Positions 21,770 through 33,835 of a stretch of 64,000 nt of DNA are shown in pieces; within the stretch, counting starts at the first letter, position 1; each line of letters begins with the position of its first letter. The stretch is from the NCBI GenBank assembly GCA_905116865.2, contig CAJHNH020003179.1:1-64000 (forward strand). Reading direction: 5' to 3'. The translations under genes and the position numbers were made by a program. Source of the DNA: Candidula unifasciata. Taxonomy: Eukaryota; Mollusca; Gastropoda; Stylommatophora; Geomitridae. A model generated the notes under the pieces. That model was not told the DNA's origin. It saw only the letters and a program-made list of their open reading frames with translations, and made no database searches.

Positions 21770-22196
21770 TTCACGTTACGTCTATATCCGTCTATCGGTA
21801 CCCAATATTTGATGACAACTGAGTCAGTAGATCGTGATCAGCTCTAGTTAGCTACATGATTCAGGATGTGTCTTGCCTAGTTGCCGACCAGACGGTCGGT
21901 GACGACATTCGACACAGACAGAAGGATCAAACCAACGAGACCGTTCAAATCCTGAATCTGGCAGGTCAGAGGTCACAGATAACAGCTGTAAACCTTTCAA
22001 CATTGTGAACTTCCTGAATCCTGACCTTTACTGACATTTTGAACAAGGGTTGGTACGTAGCACCGCCTTCTCTGGAAATAGTTCCAGGAGGTCGTGGGGC
22101 GTGGGTAGGTACTTTGTTGGGGACACGTTCAACCAGCATCCATGAAGCTTTAGGTTATAATTATGACAAGGTTATATGTGTCATAAAAAGGTGAAG
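21770..22196. other. CIB upstream region, no promoter motif identified
   Basis: Between the CIB start codon and the first upstream SINE lie about 430 bases of mixed sequence without a recognisable repeat or ORF. The 5' UTR and promoter are expected here, but no TATA box or other diagnostic element could be assigned. Confidence 0.3.
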
Positions 22197-22472
22197 TCAA
22201 GAGATGTGAACCAGCGTCATTGCACACGGTTATAAATCATAAATGCTCTGCCACCAGTACAGACAGCTGATAAGAATTGTCCGCCTGTGTTGCCGTTCTC
22301 GCGTAACTCTGTAGCTACAGCGACATTCCTCCATTTACCCCAGAGTGTCACTCTGGTACCCATTTCATAGAGGCTGGGTGAACCCCTAGAGCCGCCCGGT
22401 TTCGAACACCGGCCGTGGGCTGCAGCGAGTCGCAACTGGATTTGAAAGCGAGCTTCTTATCGACTGCTTAAA
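22197..22472 (-). mobile_element. tRNA-headed SINE-A copy
   Basis: Reverse complement of the 1816-2106 element. It has box B GGTGTTCGAAACC on the minus strand and shared blocks CCACCAGTACAGACAGC and TGTAGCTACAGCGACATTCC. A 15-base C run adjoins it at 22475-22489. Confidence 0.8.
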
Positions 22473-22786
22473 CACCCCCCCCCCCCCCCAAATAATGGTC
22501 AGTATATTAAATGGCGTAGCACTGTCCGCCACAAAGAGCACTGAAAAGGACTCCTACAGTGTTGATGCGATCAAAGGAGACAGACACAAATACTGTTCCT
22601 AAATACTAAGTCGTCTACGGGTGAGCCAGTGGGCGACCCGGTCACCGGTGGAACCAAGAAGATGCACACACAAGATATTGCGGTTTATTGCCTAGTATAT
22701 TTCGTTGTATCTCAAGTGCTTACGACAATAATAATTGGTTACAATAAAGCAAATATATGAATTCGTCTTATTGAAAACTAGGAGCT

Positions 22787-22856
22787 CCCCCCCCCCCCCC
22801 CCCCCTCCACCCAATATTTTAAGAAGGACTTGGCCTAACTTTGCCCCCCCCCCCCC
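22787..22856. repeat. Paired C homopolymer runs
   Basis: Two runs of 19 and 13 C (22787-22805 and 22844-22856) separated by 38 bases. They are prone to assembly error. Confidence 0.9.
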
Positions 22857-22979
22857 TTTTCAATACCTTTGTAAGAATACAAAGAGAACCCCTTTAACCA
22901 CGCACAGACATTTTCGTTTAAAGTATTTGTTTTTTCATTGTCTATTATTTCCAAATTATTGTTTACCTTTCAACATATG

Positions 22980-23240
22980 CATCTTCTTCTTCTTCGGTAT
23001 TCAGAGCCCTTGAGGTACATTGCTGCCTCCACTCATCTCTCTGATTGGTCTTCTCTTTCCAGATGGTGACACCAGGTGTTTGTAGGTCTGACTAGACATG
23101 ATCTCTTCGTCGTCTTTTTTGGTCTGCCTCGTGGTCTACGGCCATTCATCCCCCTTGTGAATACAGTTTTAACCTCTCTGTCATCTGACATTCTCTCAAT
23201 ATACTCCAGCCATTTCAGTCTATTAGCTCTCACGATGTCA
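22980..23240 (-). mobile_element. RTE-like LINE C-terminal end with AAG tail
   Basis: The minus strand encodes RANRLKWLEYIERMSDDREV and RGMNGRRPRGRPKKTTKR, a conserved RTE C-terminal tail, then a short 3' UTR ending in (GAA)n at 22984-22995. Confidence 0.75.
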
Positions 23241-23439
23241 GTGATGAATTGTGATTAAAACAAACTACGAATTTCGTTGCTGGTTTTCACTCTCCATTCC
23301 CCACTGTTTTACATCTTTGATTGGTCGAAAGATTCGTCATAAGACTGTTTTCGAAAATGTGCTATAAGGCTTCATCTCTTTTAGTTGTGCTCCAAGCTGC
23401 AGGGCTATATAAAACGACTGGTCATATCAATGTTTTATA

Positions 23440-24180
23440 TACTGTGGCCTAGGGCATGGGAAAAGTCATTAACTTGGTGGTCCAAAGCCTCGGCCAAAGA
23501 ACGCAAGAGTCGTGGTAATACAGCAGATAAGGGACACCTAAAACGAGACTCGGTTCAAACAGCCGCAGCAAGGCCAGTGGATCGGCATTGAGAGCGTCTT
23601 GCCACGAATACTTACATGGGGTGAGCTCTCACTATTGGCACCTCTGGGACTGAGCTTTGTCATACGATCTGCTTATGGCGTGTTACCCTCTGGGGCCTAC
23701 CTAGCCAAGTGGCCTGCGACCATCGACTCGACGTGTCCTCTGTGCAGCCGCTCGAGCACTTTCTGTCCCCGTGCAGAAAAGCCCTAGGCCAGGGAGATAT
23801 ACATGGCGCCATAATACAGTCCTGAAAGAGTTAGCGGACATTGTGGACCAAGCCAGGATTAGGACCAACACAAGGGCCAATCCTACTGCCCCCTTCCCTC
23901 CCCACGCGCTTCCTCGAGGCTGGGCAGATTTGTAAAGGTAAAGTCAACAAGGGGGCATACGCTCCATCAATACTTGACTGTGCGAAGGACTGGTTACTAG
24001 CTGTCGACCTGCCTGGTTTCGAAAAGTACCCAGAGTAAATCCGAAAGACCGGATGTGCTAAAGCAGCTCGCCTTACGAGGAACAGAACTCAAACGGTCGC
24101 TAAAAACTGGGCGACGCAACTGAAAGGGTTTTGGACATCACGGAACGTCGTGGGTGATGAGCCTCGGTAGACTGGTCCGG
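23440..24180 (+). mobile_element. LINE C-terminal zinc-ribbon remnant
   Basis: Contains FVIRSAYGVLPSGAYLAKW followed by CPLCSR, then in other frames HFLSPCRKALGQG and LKELADIVDQAR. This matches the F-I-A-YD-LP-P-NL-W-CPLC-H-LS-C-KAL-GRY-WRHD C-terminal domain of many non-LTR elements. Frame changes near 23770 and 23840 break it. The clade was not assigned. Confidence 0.65.
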
Positions 24181-24348
24181 TCACCTAGTGTAAAAAAACT
24201 GTTCAACCCTATCAAGCCAAAGTATCCGATAAATTCTGGCAGCGTCTCTCTGCCCAATGCCAAAGTCGCTGTCCGCTGAACCAACCGTAAGCTTGTCACT
24301 CTGTTCGTGAATGTAGTCCGCTAATTTGCTACCACAGCGACAAATATA

Positions 24349-25320
24349 TCACCAAATCTCACACCTGCTGCAAAGCTCACCATATCGTTCCTGTCTGAGA
24401 GTCTGATTAAGCGCAGCAGTGGAAGATCGAGACCTGGAGCCATGATCTAGATCGGCCCACCTTCCAAAATTGTATAGGAAGTAATGGGCCGGAACAATCG
24501 TCGGTGAGGGATCTTTGTACTGATGATCGGTGGACTCCTGTTGTGCATGCTCCTCTGTGGGATTCGTCTTATTGATCTTGGTGTTGCGAGATAGAGACTT
24601 TGACGGATGTTGAAGGGCATAGTATACTTTTTTTTCCTCTCTCATCATGCTGGAGCAGTTTAAGTTTGCACCCAAGTACTTATATGTTTCCTTTCGTTTG
24701 ATTTTCATATTATTTACTTGTATTTGGCCAGAGTTTATTTATAACCCTTTCTTGTCTAGTTATTATCGTGTTTTATATATTATATTGATTAACAACTAGT
24801 CCCATTTTCTGAGCTGCTTCTTTTAAGAGAGTCAGTGTTTTTACAGTCTCTATTTCATTTTCTCCAACGATATCAATGTGATCTGCATAAACTAGTATTC
24901 TTGTAGTTTCTCCTATAGTACTCTCTTGTTTTAATTTTTTAATTTTCTCTAGGGTCAAGTTGAAAAGAAGTGGGAACAGAGCATCACCTTGCTTTAAACC
25001 ATTTGTTATTTTTAAAAAAAATCTGACTTTCTGCCTTTATGTGTTACTATAAGTGTTTTCCCTATATAGTCTGGTCATAGTAGTTCAACTGCTTTGGTAT
25101 TCCTAAGTCCTTTATAGAATTCCATAAACTGTTTCTATATACACTATCATGTCCCCTTTTTGAAATATACATAAACATGTACATCTCTTCCATATTCCCA
25201 GTGTTGTTATTTGTCGTAGAATAATATCTGATCTACTGTTGATCTGTTTTGTCGGAAACCCGCTTGGTAATCTCCAAATATGTCTTCGACGTATGGTTTT
25301 AGTCTGTTTTAGCTGTACCG
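24349..25320 (-). mobile_element. Non-LTR reverse transcriptase remnant with altered catalytic motif
   Basis: The minus strand encodes QGDALFPLLFNL (motif B) and RILVYADHIDIVGENE. The second catalytic Asp of YADD is replaced by His, so the copy cannot be active. KEAAQKMGLVVNQ and ETYKYLGANL follow. Several frames are needed to read it. Confidence 0.65.
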
Positions 25321-25811
25321 TCGACAGTGTCTTATAGCTTGTAGATAATAGTGATATTTATCTTTAATTTCCACCTGCTATTATAAGTTCAGCAGCAGTT
25401 CCATCAGCTTGATTGTTTTTGACCCGTGTTATGACATACATAATCAGACTCTTCAATATTTAATTAACATGTTAGTATCTTTTGCCCGCACAAATAATTA
25501 GAATGCATTTGTGCGTATTCGAGGTTTATTAATTTATGATGATCCTTGAGCTGTATAGCTCAAATTTCTAATGTAACAATCAACCTTTACAAAACACGTG
25601 TTTTGTTTTGTAATCGGACGTAAATTCCACGACTGTTGCGCTGAAAGTGTTTCAGAGCGCTATAAAATCAGTGTGCCAAGTATGTGAAAAGTTGCAAAGA
25701 CGTAGCTTTAAGTGGTTAGTGTCGGTTAGGCTTTGGGCAATCAACGTCGGTACTGTAAAACTTATTCTGTTACAGGACCTAACGAAAACTACTGTGCAGT
25801 CTATTATTCAT

Positions 25812-26072
25812 GTATAAAGCCTCAGTCAGCTCTGTGGCTAAGTCGATGCGAACGCTTCGTAATGCCGGGTTCGATCCCAGCTGCTAGCCATGCGCCTTGC
25901 GTTGGTTTTGACAGTGGTATAAAAAAAAAAAAGCCGACCGGTTAGTAAGCAAAGGCAAACCACTGGATGTAAATTTGCCTAGAAAAACCACACAATAGCC
26001 AGGGGCTGTTGGGGTTGGTTCTGCAACGTCACGTAAAGGATGCGCAACTAACTATAAAGCCTCAACGGCCAG
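25812..26072 (+). mobile_element. tRNA-headed SINE-F
   Basis: The head has box A-like TGTGGCTAAGTCGATGCG and box B GGGTTCGATCCC, then an A run and a body with GCAAACCACTGGATGTAAAT and GGGTTGGTTCTGCAACGTC. It ends next to the target duplication of the following insertion. Confidence 0.7.
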
Positions 26073-26085
26073 ATTAAGAGTACCT

Positions 26086-26480
26086 CTAGGCTAATTTTTT
26101 TTGCAACCTTTGTTACCTCCTCTACTTATCTAACGGCTGCACACAACAACAAGATTGTGACAGTCGTCCTGTGGGGGCCGTGTTTTAGGGCGCTCAGTAT
26201 GCGGAACTGTTTGTTTCGTGGCGGTGTGACTACGGACTGACTTGGTGCTAACACAGATGGACGATGCAAAAGCTAGCGAATAGCCAATTAAACAGGAACC
26301 AGGCCCCTCAGAACCAGAACTTAGGCAACAAATGAACAAACTCAGGTGTAGTTGCTCACCACAAGGAATATAAATAAATAAGATAGCAAAGGAACCGTCC
26401 TTGAGAAAACAGGCCATCAGGCAGTTAAAAAAGGACCAAGTTTGGAATTTTTGTTTGATTTTATACGATACGACGATACG
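26086..26480 (+). mobile_element. 5'-truncated LINE insertion with target duplication
   Basis: A 395-bp insertion flanked by a perfect 13-base duplication, ATTAAGAGTACCT (26073-26085, 26481-26493). Its 3' part (GTTGCTCACCACAAGGAA, AGATAGCAAAGGAA, CAGGCCATCAGGC, GGAATTTTTGTTTGAT) ends in an irregular ATACGATACGACGATACG tail. The same tail occurs at 26640-26790 and at the end of the 35302-37744 element. Confidence 0.75.
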
Positions 26481-26639
26481 ATTAAGAGTACCTGCTAAAA
26501 TAAAATTTCACATTCCTTGATAAACAGTTACGGAGAAATTATTGAAAATAGAGCGGCAGGAATTAATAAACGCATTATAGCTGCGAAATTTCTGCTGGCA
26601 GAAAAAAATGCAGTTCCTGTGAATGATTTAAAAATGAGG

Positions 26640-26795
26640 TGAGCGGACGCAGTATGTGTAATTGCTCACCACAAAGGAAAAGAACTTAAATAAGATAGCA
26701 AAGGAATAATCCTTGATAAAGCAGGCCATCAGGCGGCTAAAAAAGGACTAAGCTTGGAATTTTTGTTGATTCTATACGATACGATAAAACTAAAC
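26640..26795 (+). mobile_element. LINE 3' end, same family as 26086-26480
   Basis: Matches the preceding insertion over GCTCACCACAAAGGAA, ATAAGATAGCAAAGGAA, GCAGGCCATCAGGCGGCTAA and GGAATTTTTGTTGATTC, ending ATACGATACGATA. Confidence 0.7.
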
Positions 26796-27419
26796 AAAGA
26801 TAATCCTTTAAGATTTCGGCGAAACCCTAAAAATGCTTCTGCTTTTTTTTTACGGTGCCTACCGTCTCGTGTACTTTAAATCCTTTCCGACACACATGAT
26901 CTTTCATGCCAGTGCCTAACTATATTTTGTCTCGATCTTTCCCACTGTCACAAGAATTCATGTTCTCCACATAATGACATTTTTTTTTTGGAGACAGCGG
27001 GTTCAGGACTAACACTTGACATACTTTTGGCAAGATTCTGGAAATTATCACAGCTGTGCACACATATTTCGAAAAGGAAAGAGCACCCGCCAAGGAAAGA
27101 TTCTTGTTCAAAAGAAGCCACTTTTGCTTGAAATGTTAATGAAGGATTCCAGAACAAACAGAAGACGGCTGTCGCAGCAGGCGAGCTCTATGAAGCCTAC
27201 AATAGTCACGATATATATATTTACATATGCGCTCGTGGGAAAAAAGAGGTCTGGCCATGGCTGGTGAATTGGATAGTACTCTTCCTGTATTCACGTATGG
27301 CTGCCCTTCGCCTGGGCACATCATAACCATGTAATGTTGCCCTGGGAATACCTCACGATTCTGTTATTTCGCCAGTGCTCTTGAAGACTGCAGAATCTGA
27401 AGCCCCTGGAGGGTTGCGA

Positions 27420-27775
27420 TAATACTCACATATGCAACAGATCAACATATGACACAAGGAGAGTAACCCATAAGTGCTTCCTTCTGCTGCCAACTCTAGC
27501 CTCCATTCAAAGAATCTCAGCGCAGTGTACGAACTCTTTAGCACCGGCGAGGATCCTGAAATACTTTAGGTAATTTTAAAATTAAAACTGTTGCCCAAGC
27601 AGCGCCGTTTGGCTACTCTTTTAGATTTCCAAAGGATTGTTTACGTGCTAACCAATACACACGGGCGTCCAATCTTACTACGCAGAGAACAGTGGAAATT
27701 ACTAGAAGTTCACGTGAAAAAATCCTAGCCTTTACCCGGACCTCCAGCACCTGAGAAGGACGCAATTCCTCGAGA
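27420..27775 (-). mobile_element. tRNA-headed SINE-E copy
   Basis: Diverged copy of 18600-19045: CACCGGCGAGGATCCTGAAA, ACACGGGCGTCCAATCT and AATCCTAGCC. The tRNA-like head is degraded near 27750-27775. Confidence 0.65.
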
Positions 27776-27839
27776 AACACCCCCCCCCCTCCCCTATATC
27801 ATCATTTGACATATGCAAATGTTCTTGTATTCATGCTAG

Positions 27840-28010
27840 GGAGGGATAGGCTGTAGGCAGACTAAACCAACAATCTGCATACAAGCCAGATAAATCTGTG
27901 AAGACAAAACAAGATGTGCCTGCAAAAGTACTGGAACAGGACTGAAGACCACAAGTGGACGAATGGCCATCAATTTTCCACCAGTTTCCAGCTGTTGAAT
28001 GCAAAGAAAA
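27840..28010 (+). mobile_element. SINE-B partial copy
   Basis: Tail half only: CAACAATCTGCATACAAGCC, TCTGTGAAGACAAAACAAG, CTGGAACAGGACTGAAGACC and CACCAGTTTCCAGCTG, then GAATGCAAAGAAAAAG. Confidence 0.6.
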
Positions 28011-28369
28011 AGACAAAAGCAACACACTTATCAAGTATTAAATGTGAATCTTTCTCAGCAAAGCAAACGCAAAAAAGAATTTAAAATTTTTATTTACAGA
28101 AAGTTCTCTTTCAATGTGGAAATGACTACAGAAAATATTCCAAGTGGAGAAAACACAGGAGACATGTGCTGTCTGACTAAGACAGTACTGTGATCTGGTG
28201 GAGAATGTACCATCACGTGACAACAGGACCTTCAGATTTATCCTGTCACAGATAAAATGTAGATGGTTATAAAAATGCATTAGTTTCTTCAATCACCCCC
28301 TTTTTTTTTTAACAGACCAGGCGGCACTCAAGCCAGCCAACTTGACTTTCCACAACATATCTTGGCATC

Positions 28370-28640
28370 TTCTTCTTCTTTGCGTTCATCCTCTAGTTGT
28401 TCATCCACTTCTAGAGTGCAGTCTTCCTATTCCAGAAGCTGAGTTTTGCGTGTGCATCCGTCTGACAGATCTGACTAATGCAGACTTGGTTCCTTGCCTC
28501 TCAGGCAGATGCACTCCGACTTCGAAGAAAGCTCCCAATTTGTCGACTCTTACGACATGCTTTTGGGTAGGCAGTGGGTCTATCCCCCCCCCCCACCTCT
28601 TTAATAGGGCCCCGGAACCCACACGGGGAATCTTGGCATC
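28370..28640 (-). mobile_element. SINE-B copy
   Basis: Reverse copy: CTTCTTCTTTGCGTTCATC tail, TCCACTTCTAGAGTGCAGTC, AGACTTGGTTCCTTGCCTC, ACTTCGAAGAAAGCTCCC and GGGCCCCGGAACCCACACGG. A 7-9 base internal deletion precedes the CTTGGTTCC block. Confidence 0.8.
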
Positions 28641-28742
28641 TTGTTACAGTAGTAGTCCAACCCTGAAGCACAAGATCAATTCAAACATCCGCTCTGTGAG
28701 GATGTGATATTAACTTCGTCCCAATATAGGACGGATTTTTAT

Positions 28743-28763
28743 GGGGGGGGGGGGGGGGGGGGG
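28743..28763. repeat. 21-base G homopolymer
   Basis: An uninterrupted G run, the longest in the window, flanked by AT and AGAGAAGG. Confidence 0.95.
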
Positions 28764-29429
28764 AGAGAAGGAGGCCCTATTAACATTAAGCAGGAATGCT
28801 GGGATTTTTGCCGGGTTGATTCTCTTTACAGCTTGTTGTGGGGTTGAACCTGTCAGTGGGACATGATGATTCAATGTTTTTTTTTAAAGTATCCAGAAAC
28901 CATAACTTTTTAACCCTTTGGCTCGGTACTATGGATATCGCAATCCTTTGACTCCATGATAGGTACCGTAAATCTGGGAGAAATGACTTTTCTGCCTACC
29001 CCAGACAACAAGGAATTCGTCACCCGGTCCCCGCGAAGTCAGGTTTAACCAACTACGCTAGCGAGTCAGTCATGACTCACTGGTACAGCCCAGTATAAGA
29101 GTACCATTATCTGGCGCTGCATTTATAGAAACCTCCTTGGATGTCGGGGAATGCTCAATTTCTGCTCCCGTCTTCTCTTAAAGCCACAATTTCAAAAGCA
29201 AAGGATATGAAACTAAGAAATGATAGAAAAGATGGTTCAGGAAGATAAGGAGTAGCAATCCTAACTGGCATATAATATAAATTAATCAAACAAGAAGCCA
29301 TAAAAAACACCAACTCTGAGGGACTCCTTGTGGAAAGAGTGTGCCGTAAAAAAAAATAACACTGATTAATATCTACTGTCCGAGGGGCATTATAAAAAAA
29401 AAAAAATCTCAAAGAACTAAAAAGGCAAA

Positions 29430-29698
29430 GTCGGGAGATGCAAACCAGCGTCACTGCTCACAAACCATAAGTGCTTTGCAACCAGTATATACAGCTGATA
29501 AACTGCCCACCTGTGTCGCCGTCTGCACGAAACTGTAGCTACAGCGACGTTCCTTTATTTACCCCAGAGTGTCAACTCTGGTACCCATTTCCTAGAGGCT
29601 TGTTGAACACCCAGGTTTCGAACACCGGCCGTGTGCTGCACTAGGTTGCAGCTGTATTTGAAAGTGAGTCTCCTATCAACTGCGCTAACACAGCTCCC
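29430..29698 (-). mobile_element. tRNA-headed SINE-A copy
   Basis: Third SINE-A copy: AACCAGTATATACAGCTGAT, GAAACTGTAGCTACAGCGAC, CAGAGTGTCAACTCTGGTAC and GTTTCGAACACCGGCCGTG (box B in reverse complement). Confidence 0.8.
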
Positions 29699-29744
29699 TG
29701 AAATTAAATGTCGTAGTGAGGATATCGTCATCATGTAGCAGGTC

Positions 29745-29960
29745 CCTTGCAGAACATCATTCTATGCCTGCCTGCCTGAAAGAAAACTCAGGTCTCTCGC
29801 CAGCTTCACAATCATATGTACTTCCCTACTTACATCCTGTGCCTATCTTTATACCAGTTAGCCCCCCATCCTAGTGCTTTGCCATCTGTTATTTCATTCA
29901 ATCCATCATGGTGCTTAACATGGCCAAAATATTTGTTTCATTTATGTTCAGGATCTATTT
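29745..29960 (-). mobile_element. LINE 3' end remnant
   Basis: Resembles 8628-8800 over the CATCATGTAGCAGGTCCCTT region and continues into GGTGCTTAACATGGCCAAAA, a decayed (WFGHVK-like) C-terminal segment on the minus strand. Confidence 0.4.
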
Positions 29961-30199
29961 GGATGTGAGTACTGGCATTTAACGTATAAATGAATAGTTC
30001 CGTTTAAGAGAAACTATAGATGAGCACTCCCTTTCGTGACCAAATTAATGAGCTTTCAGAAGGTGAAGAGTTTATTCACCGCCACCTGCTTTGGTCAGTT
30101 GCTGGTTCTACCAAGGATGGATCTTACCAACAGAAATGTGGGTCGGCATGACCAGGCAACATACAGGCTCTGTCTTGTCACCTGAAACAACAATGTATT

Positions 30200-33100
30200 T
30201 TATTAATAAAAGGCAAACAGTGAAAATTGTTATTTAACAATTTCATTAGCTACAGCACAATCATTATATTTAATGTTCAAATATACCTATTGTTCAAATT
30301 GTGCAAGTCCAGCAATTGTTAATGAATCAGGATTAGTAATTTTTCTACCGTTTCTGATAAAATTATTTCCTAATGCAGTTATATTAGGATGACAACTACA
30401 AGAGTAATGGTTCTCAATGTATGCAGGTTGAGAGAATTAACCCAAGACACTATAAATATATTTCAAACGAATCCCAGCCACATCACAATATGCTCTCTCT
30501 CAACTTTCAATCAGATCTTAAAGAAAAATGGCCTACCAGTGACCAAACCAACAGTGTATTTGGGTCAGAATTAAGGTTTGGCATTTCCAAGTGCATTTAA
30601 AAATAACCATTTTATGAAAATCAAGCAGAAAAACAATCTAATAAAAATCAAAACTTCATAGTAATTTAATACCTGGTAAATGAAGTAGAATTCAAAAGGG
30701 AAAAGAAGTAAGACGTGAATAAATAAAATATAGCAAAACTAAATGTTCTTTAAGAGGTTAAAAAAAAAACGCACTAGACATTGAAAGATACACTAGAGAA
30801 TGGGTGTGGCTTTCTTTGATAGATACTACCAGAGAGGGCATCAGTCAAAGAATGATATTGTGAATAAAATAAATATGAGAGCTTATTAGATTATCAACTT
30901 TTGGATATAATAGATCGTAAAAATATTTGGAAACCACTGCATAAACAGTGTAACACAATTACCTAAACTATCAGTTAGGTTAACATTTCCCCTTAAAAAC
31001 AAGTTATTTAACTGTACCAAAAATAATGACTTTAATGACTACTAATTTTATTTTTCAATAATAATGAGACATTTTCACAAGCTAACTAAAGAAATTTTTT
31101 TAAGTAAATGAAAAGGCATTTTGACTATATTTAGATCAACAAAATTAAACTATTTACTCTGCATTACAAATATATTATTATTAAACTAGTTTCTACTAAT
31201 TTATATGGTTAGTGAAGCTACCGAGACATTATTGACATTAAATGGTCGACGATTATTGATCTACTTAAAATTAATCTTCAAAATGCCTTTTCTGATTTAT
31301 TATCTGTAATTTTATATTTGGTTTACCTGAGACTGAGGTTTTCACCCTCCCTTGTAATTTTAAGGGCTGTTATGTCACCCATTAAAGTTTAAAAGCTGTA
31401 CAAGGCTGCCTGTTTTTATTTCTGCCTTAATTCTGCACATCTTGGGGGTTGACCTGCTCATTTCAAGTTACTGGAAGTAGGCTTTTGCTTTATTAAGCAC
31501 AAATTTTATTAACAAAATAAATTTGAGTATTATATATAACTAACATGAACACAAGTGTCTGTTGAACCAGGCGACTTCCTGTCATGTTGAATCACTGGCT
31601 CATCTTTGTATGTTCAGCCATTCAAGACTTTGAACTTCACATGTTGCCATAAATGTGTGATGGCTTTAAAAACATTTTCATGCCAAAAATAATTATGAAA
31701 CTTTTCAATGGACATAAAAACTGCTGCTTGTATTCTGTTAAGTTACTGTATGCAGTGTGGTCAAATTAATTCTGAATATTCTATTTACTTATAACCATGA
31801 ATTTGTAATTTCCTGTTAATGCCAATATTTATCACTGATTGAATCGCCTCCTGAGTTCCTATGTTTACAGCAAAATTAGCAATAAATCTCAAGTTGAAAA
31901 TGCTTGTACAGCAGTACATGTTTTTCATCAATAAATGCAGTTCATTTTCCTTTCAGATTGTTACGTGTGAAATATACTGCAAGTTGTGTTGTATTTTTCA
32001 ACTTCACGCTTTTGCTCATTTGTAGAACCTCGGGTTTATGGTTGCTTTTACTTTTCATGCAAAATCTAAAACGTATTTGGCGAACATAAAATTGTGCCTA
32101 ATTTTTCTGCAGAAAGAAATATAATCTGATTCACAGGTTCTAATATGCTCAATTCATAGGCTGGTTAATTCAAGTACAACAGTATAGTGCAGCCTTAACT
32201 GTCAAGACGTGAGATAAGAACCATGTTCAATTGCTTCAAGACATTTTACAATCTATTTGTAAATTCTTGTTGCTGCCATTATTTATCAGTAAGTGCATTC
32301 TCCTCCTGCGTTGATATGTTTTCAGCATGTGCACAAATTAGTCATGAATCTCAAGTTGCTAATACATGTATAGCATTGCATGTTTTTTTTTAAAATCAAT
32401 TAATGCAGTTTACCATCTCTTTATGGATCATTCACTTTCCGACTAATGTGAAACATTAGCTGTTTTTGCTAGGCATGAATTTATTGTGAGCTGTATTTTT
32501 TTTTTTAAGTTCATATATCTGGTGAATATAAGATATTGCCTAATCTTACATATGTCTGCAAAAATGTAGTCTTATTCACTGGTTTTAATATTCTCAATTC
32601 ACAGGCTGTTTATAATTCAAGTGCCACAGTACAGATGTAACTGTAAAGACGTGAGAGAAGAACCATGTACAAACTGCTTTACTTAATTTAAGACATTTCG
32701 AAAGTTTGAGACGATAAATGTATTCTGAAAGCTAGCAAATCAAATTTACAAAATTTTGGAAAGAAACAATGAGACCTATCAAATGCACAAATGGGAGAGG
32801 TGGAATCTCACATCTACTACAAATAAAATTGATAAGAGTCAGAAGAATCAACTTTCTCAGAGAGTAAATGTTCCCAATGAAAAGACTTAAGTGTTATAGA
32901 CTATGAGACAAAATCTAAAACCAGATTAAAGAACAGAAAAATTTGAAGGTAGTGCAACAGAATCAGGAAAAAAACTATGGCCAACAAAGAAAATCTAATG
33001 CCACATTATGAAGACGGACAACACAAAAAGTCACCAAGCCTAAACCAACCAACAGCCTCCAACAGAGATGCAAGCATTTTAAATTCCGAAACCTGTTTGC

Positions 33101-33725
33101 AAGTTTTTGTGACAATAGCAAGTTTTTTTTATTTAAATCAGCCATTGCCATTAAACATAAATACATATTCCGATTGCTCAAGGCATGTTTATAAAGTATT
33201 AAAAAAACCACAGAATGCTAGTTATGAAAATGTTTAATGAACTTTTATTAGGAATATTAAGACAACTTTTAATGACTTCCATTAGGAATATTAAGAACAC
33301 TAAAATTTTATTACAATCATGTTACAACAATGAGTTTTCTTTCTTGCTACATCAACAACTATTGAACACCTATTTGCAATTTGTACAGTTGAAAATCAGT
33401 TTATTTAAACAAAAATTTAAACCCAACTTTATGAGGTGGTTATTTTGGTGCAATTTAAAAACTATGAAAACTAAATACATTATTTAACAGTTTTTCCTAT
33501 TCATTGACGTCGAGTGCTAAGTGTTCATAATCCTAAGTTTGTGACTAAAAACAGCTAGATTGATTTTATCCTAACAAAATTCCCACCCCATTCCCAATTA
33601 TACCTGCCAGCCAACATTCTACAGCAAGCGTGCACAACACCATCCAGTCTCAACACAACTACAGTGTACGACGATGACTTCTATCAGTCACAATATCATG
33701 AAAAAATGACAGGAGGCCGTTCTTT
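30200..33725. other. AT-rich KHDRBS downstream region, possibly a long 3' UTR
   Basis: About 3.5 kb just past the KHDRBS stop codon with almost no interspersed repeat, unlike the rest of the window, and no credible ORF. Part may be 3' UTR on the minus strand. A poly(A) signal-like AATAAA lies on the minus strand near 33242, but the real end is unknown. A diverged tandem duplication occupies 31790-32700. Confidence 0.4.
31790..32700. repeat. Diverged tandem duplication of about 450 bp
   Basis: Blocks recur in the same order: AATCTCAAGTTG then GTACAGCA-TACATG (31885-31920) against GAATCTCAAGTTGC then GTATAGCATTGCATG (32345-32385); CAATTCATAGGCTG (32151) against CAATTCACAGGCTG (32594); AAGACGTGAGATAAGAACC (32204) against AAGACGTGAGAGAAGAACC (32645). 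Confidence 0.75.
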
Positions 33726-33835
33726 TCAGTAGTTGCCCGATGCTGTACGTGAGTAAGGGTGCGATCTAGCCTGACCTCTGGAGGAACCCCTCGATGGGGC
33801 AGCAGCTGTTTTCCCACCACTTGACCAGCCATCAC
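33726..33835 (-). CDS. KHDRBS: KHDRBS coding exon 10 (last)
   Basis: Encodes GDGWSSGGK through [11 protein letters not shown] and TGA at 33728-33726. Acceptor tttcag at 33837-33836. It carries the basic C-terminal motif of the family ([12 protein letters not shown]). Confidence 0.9.
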
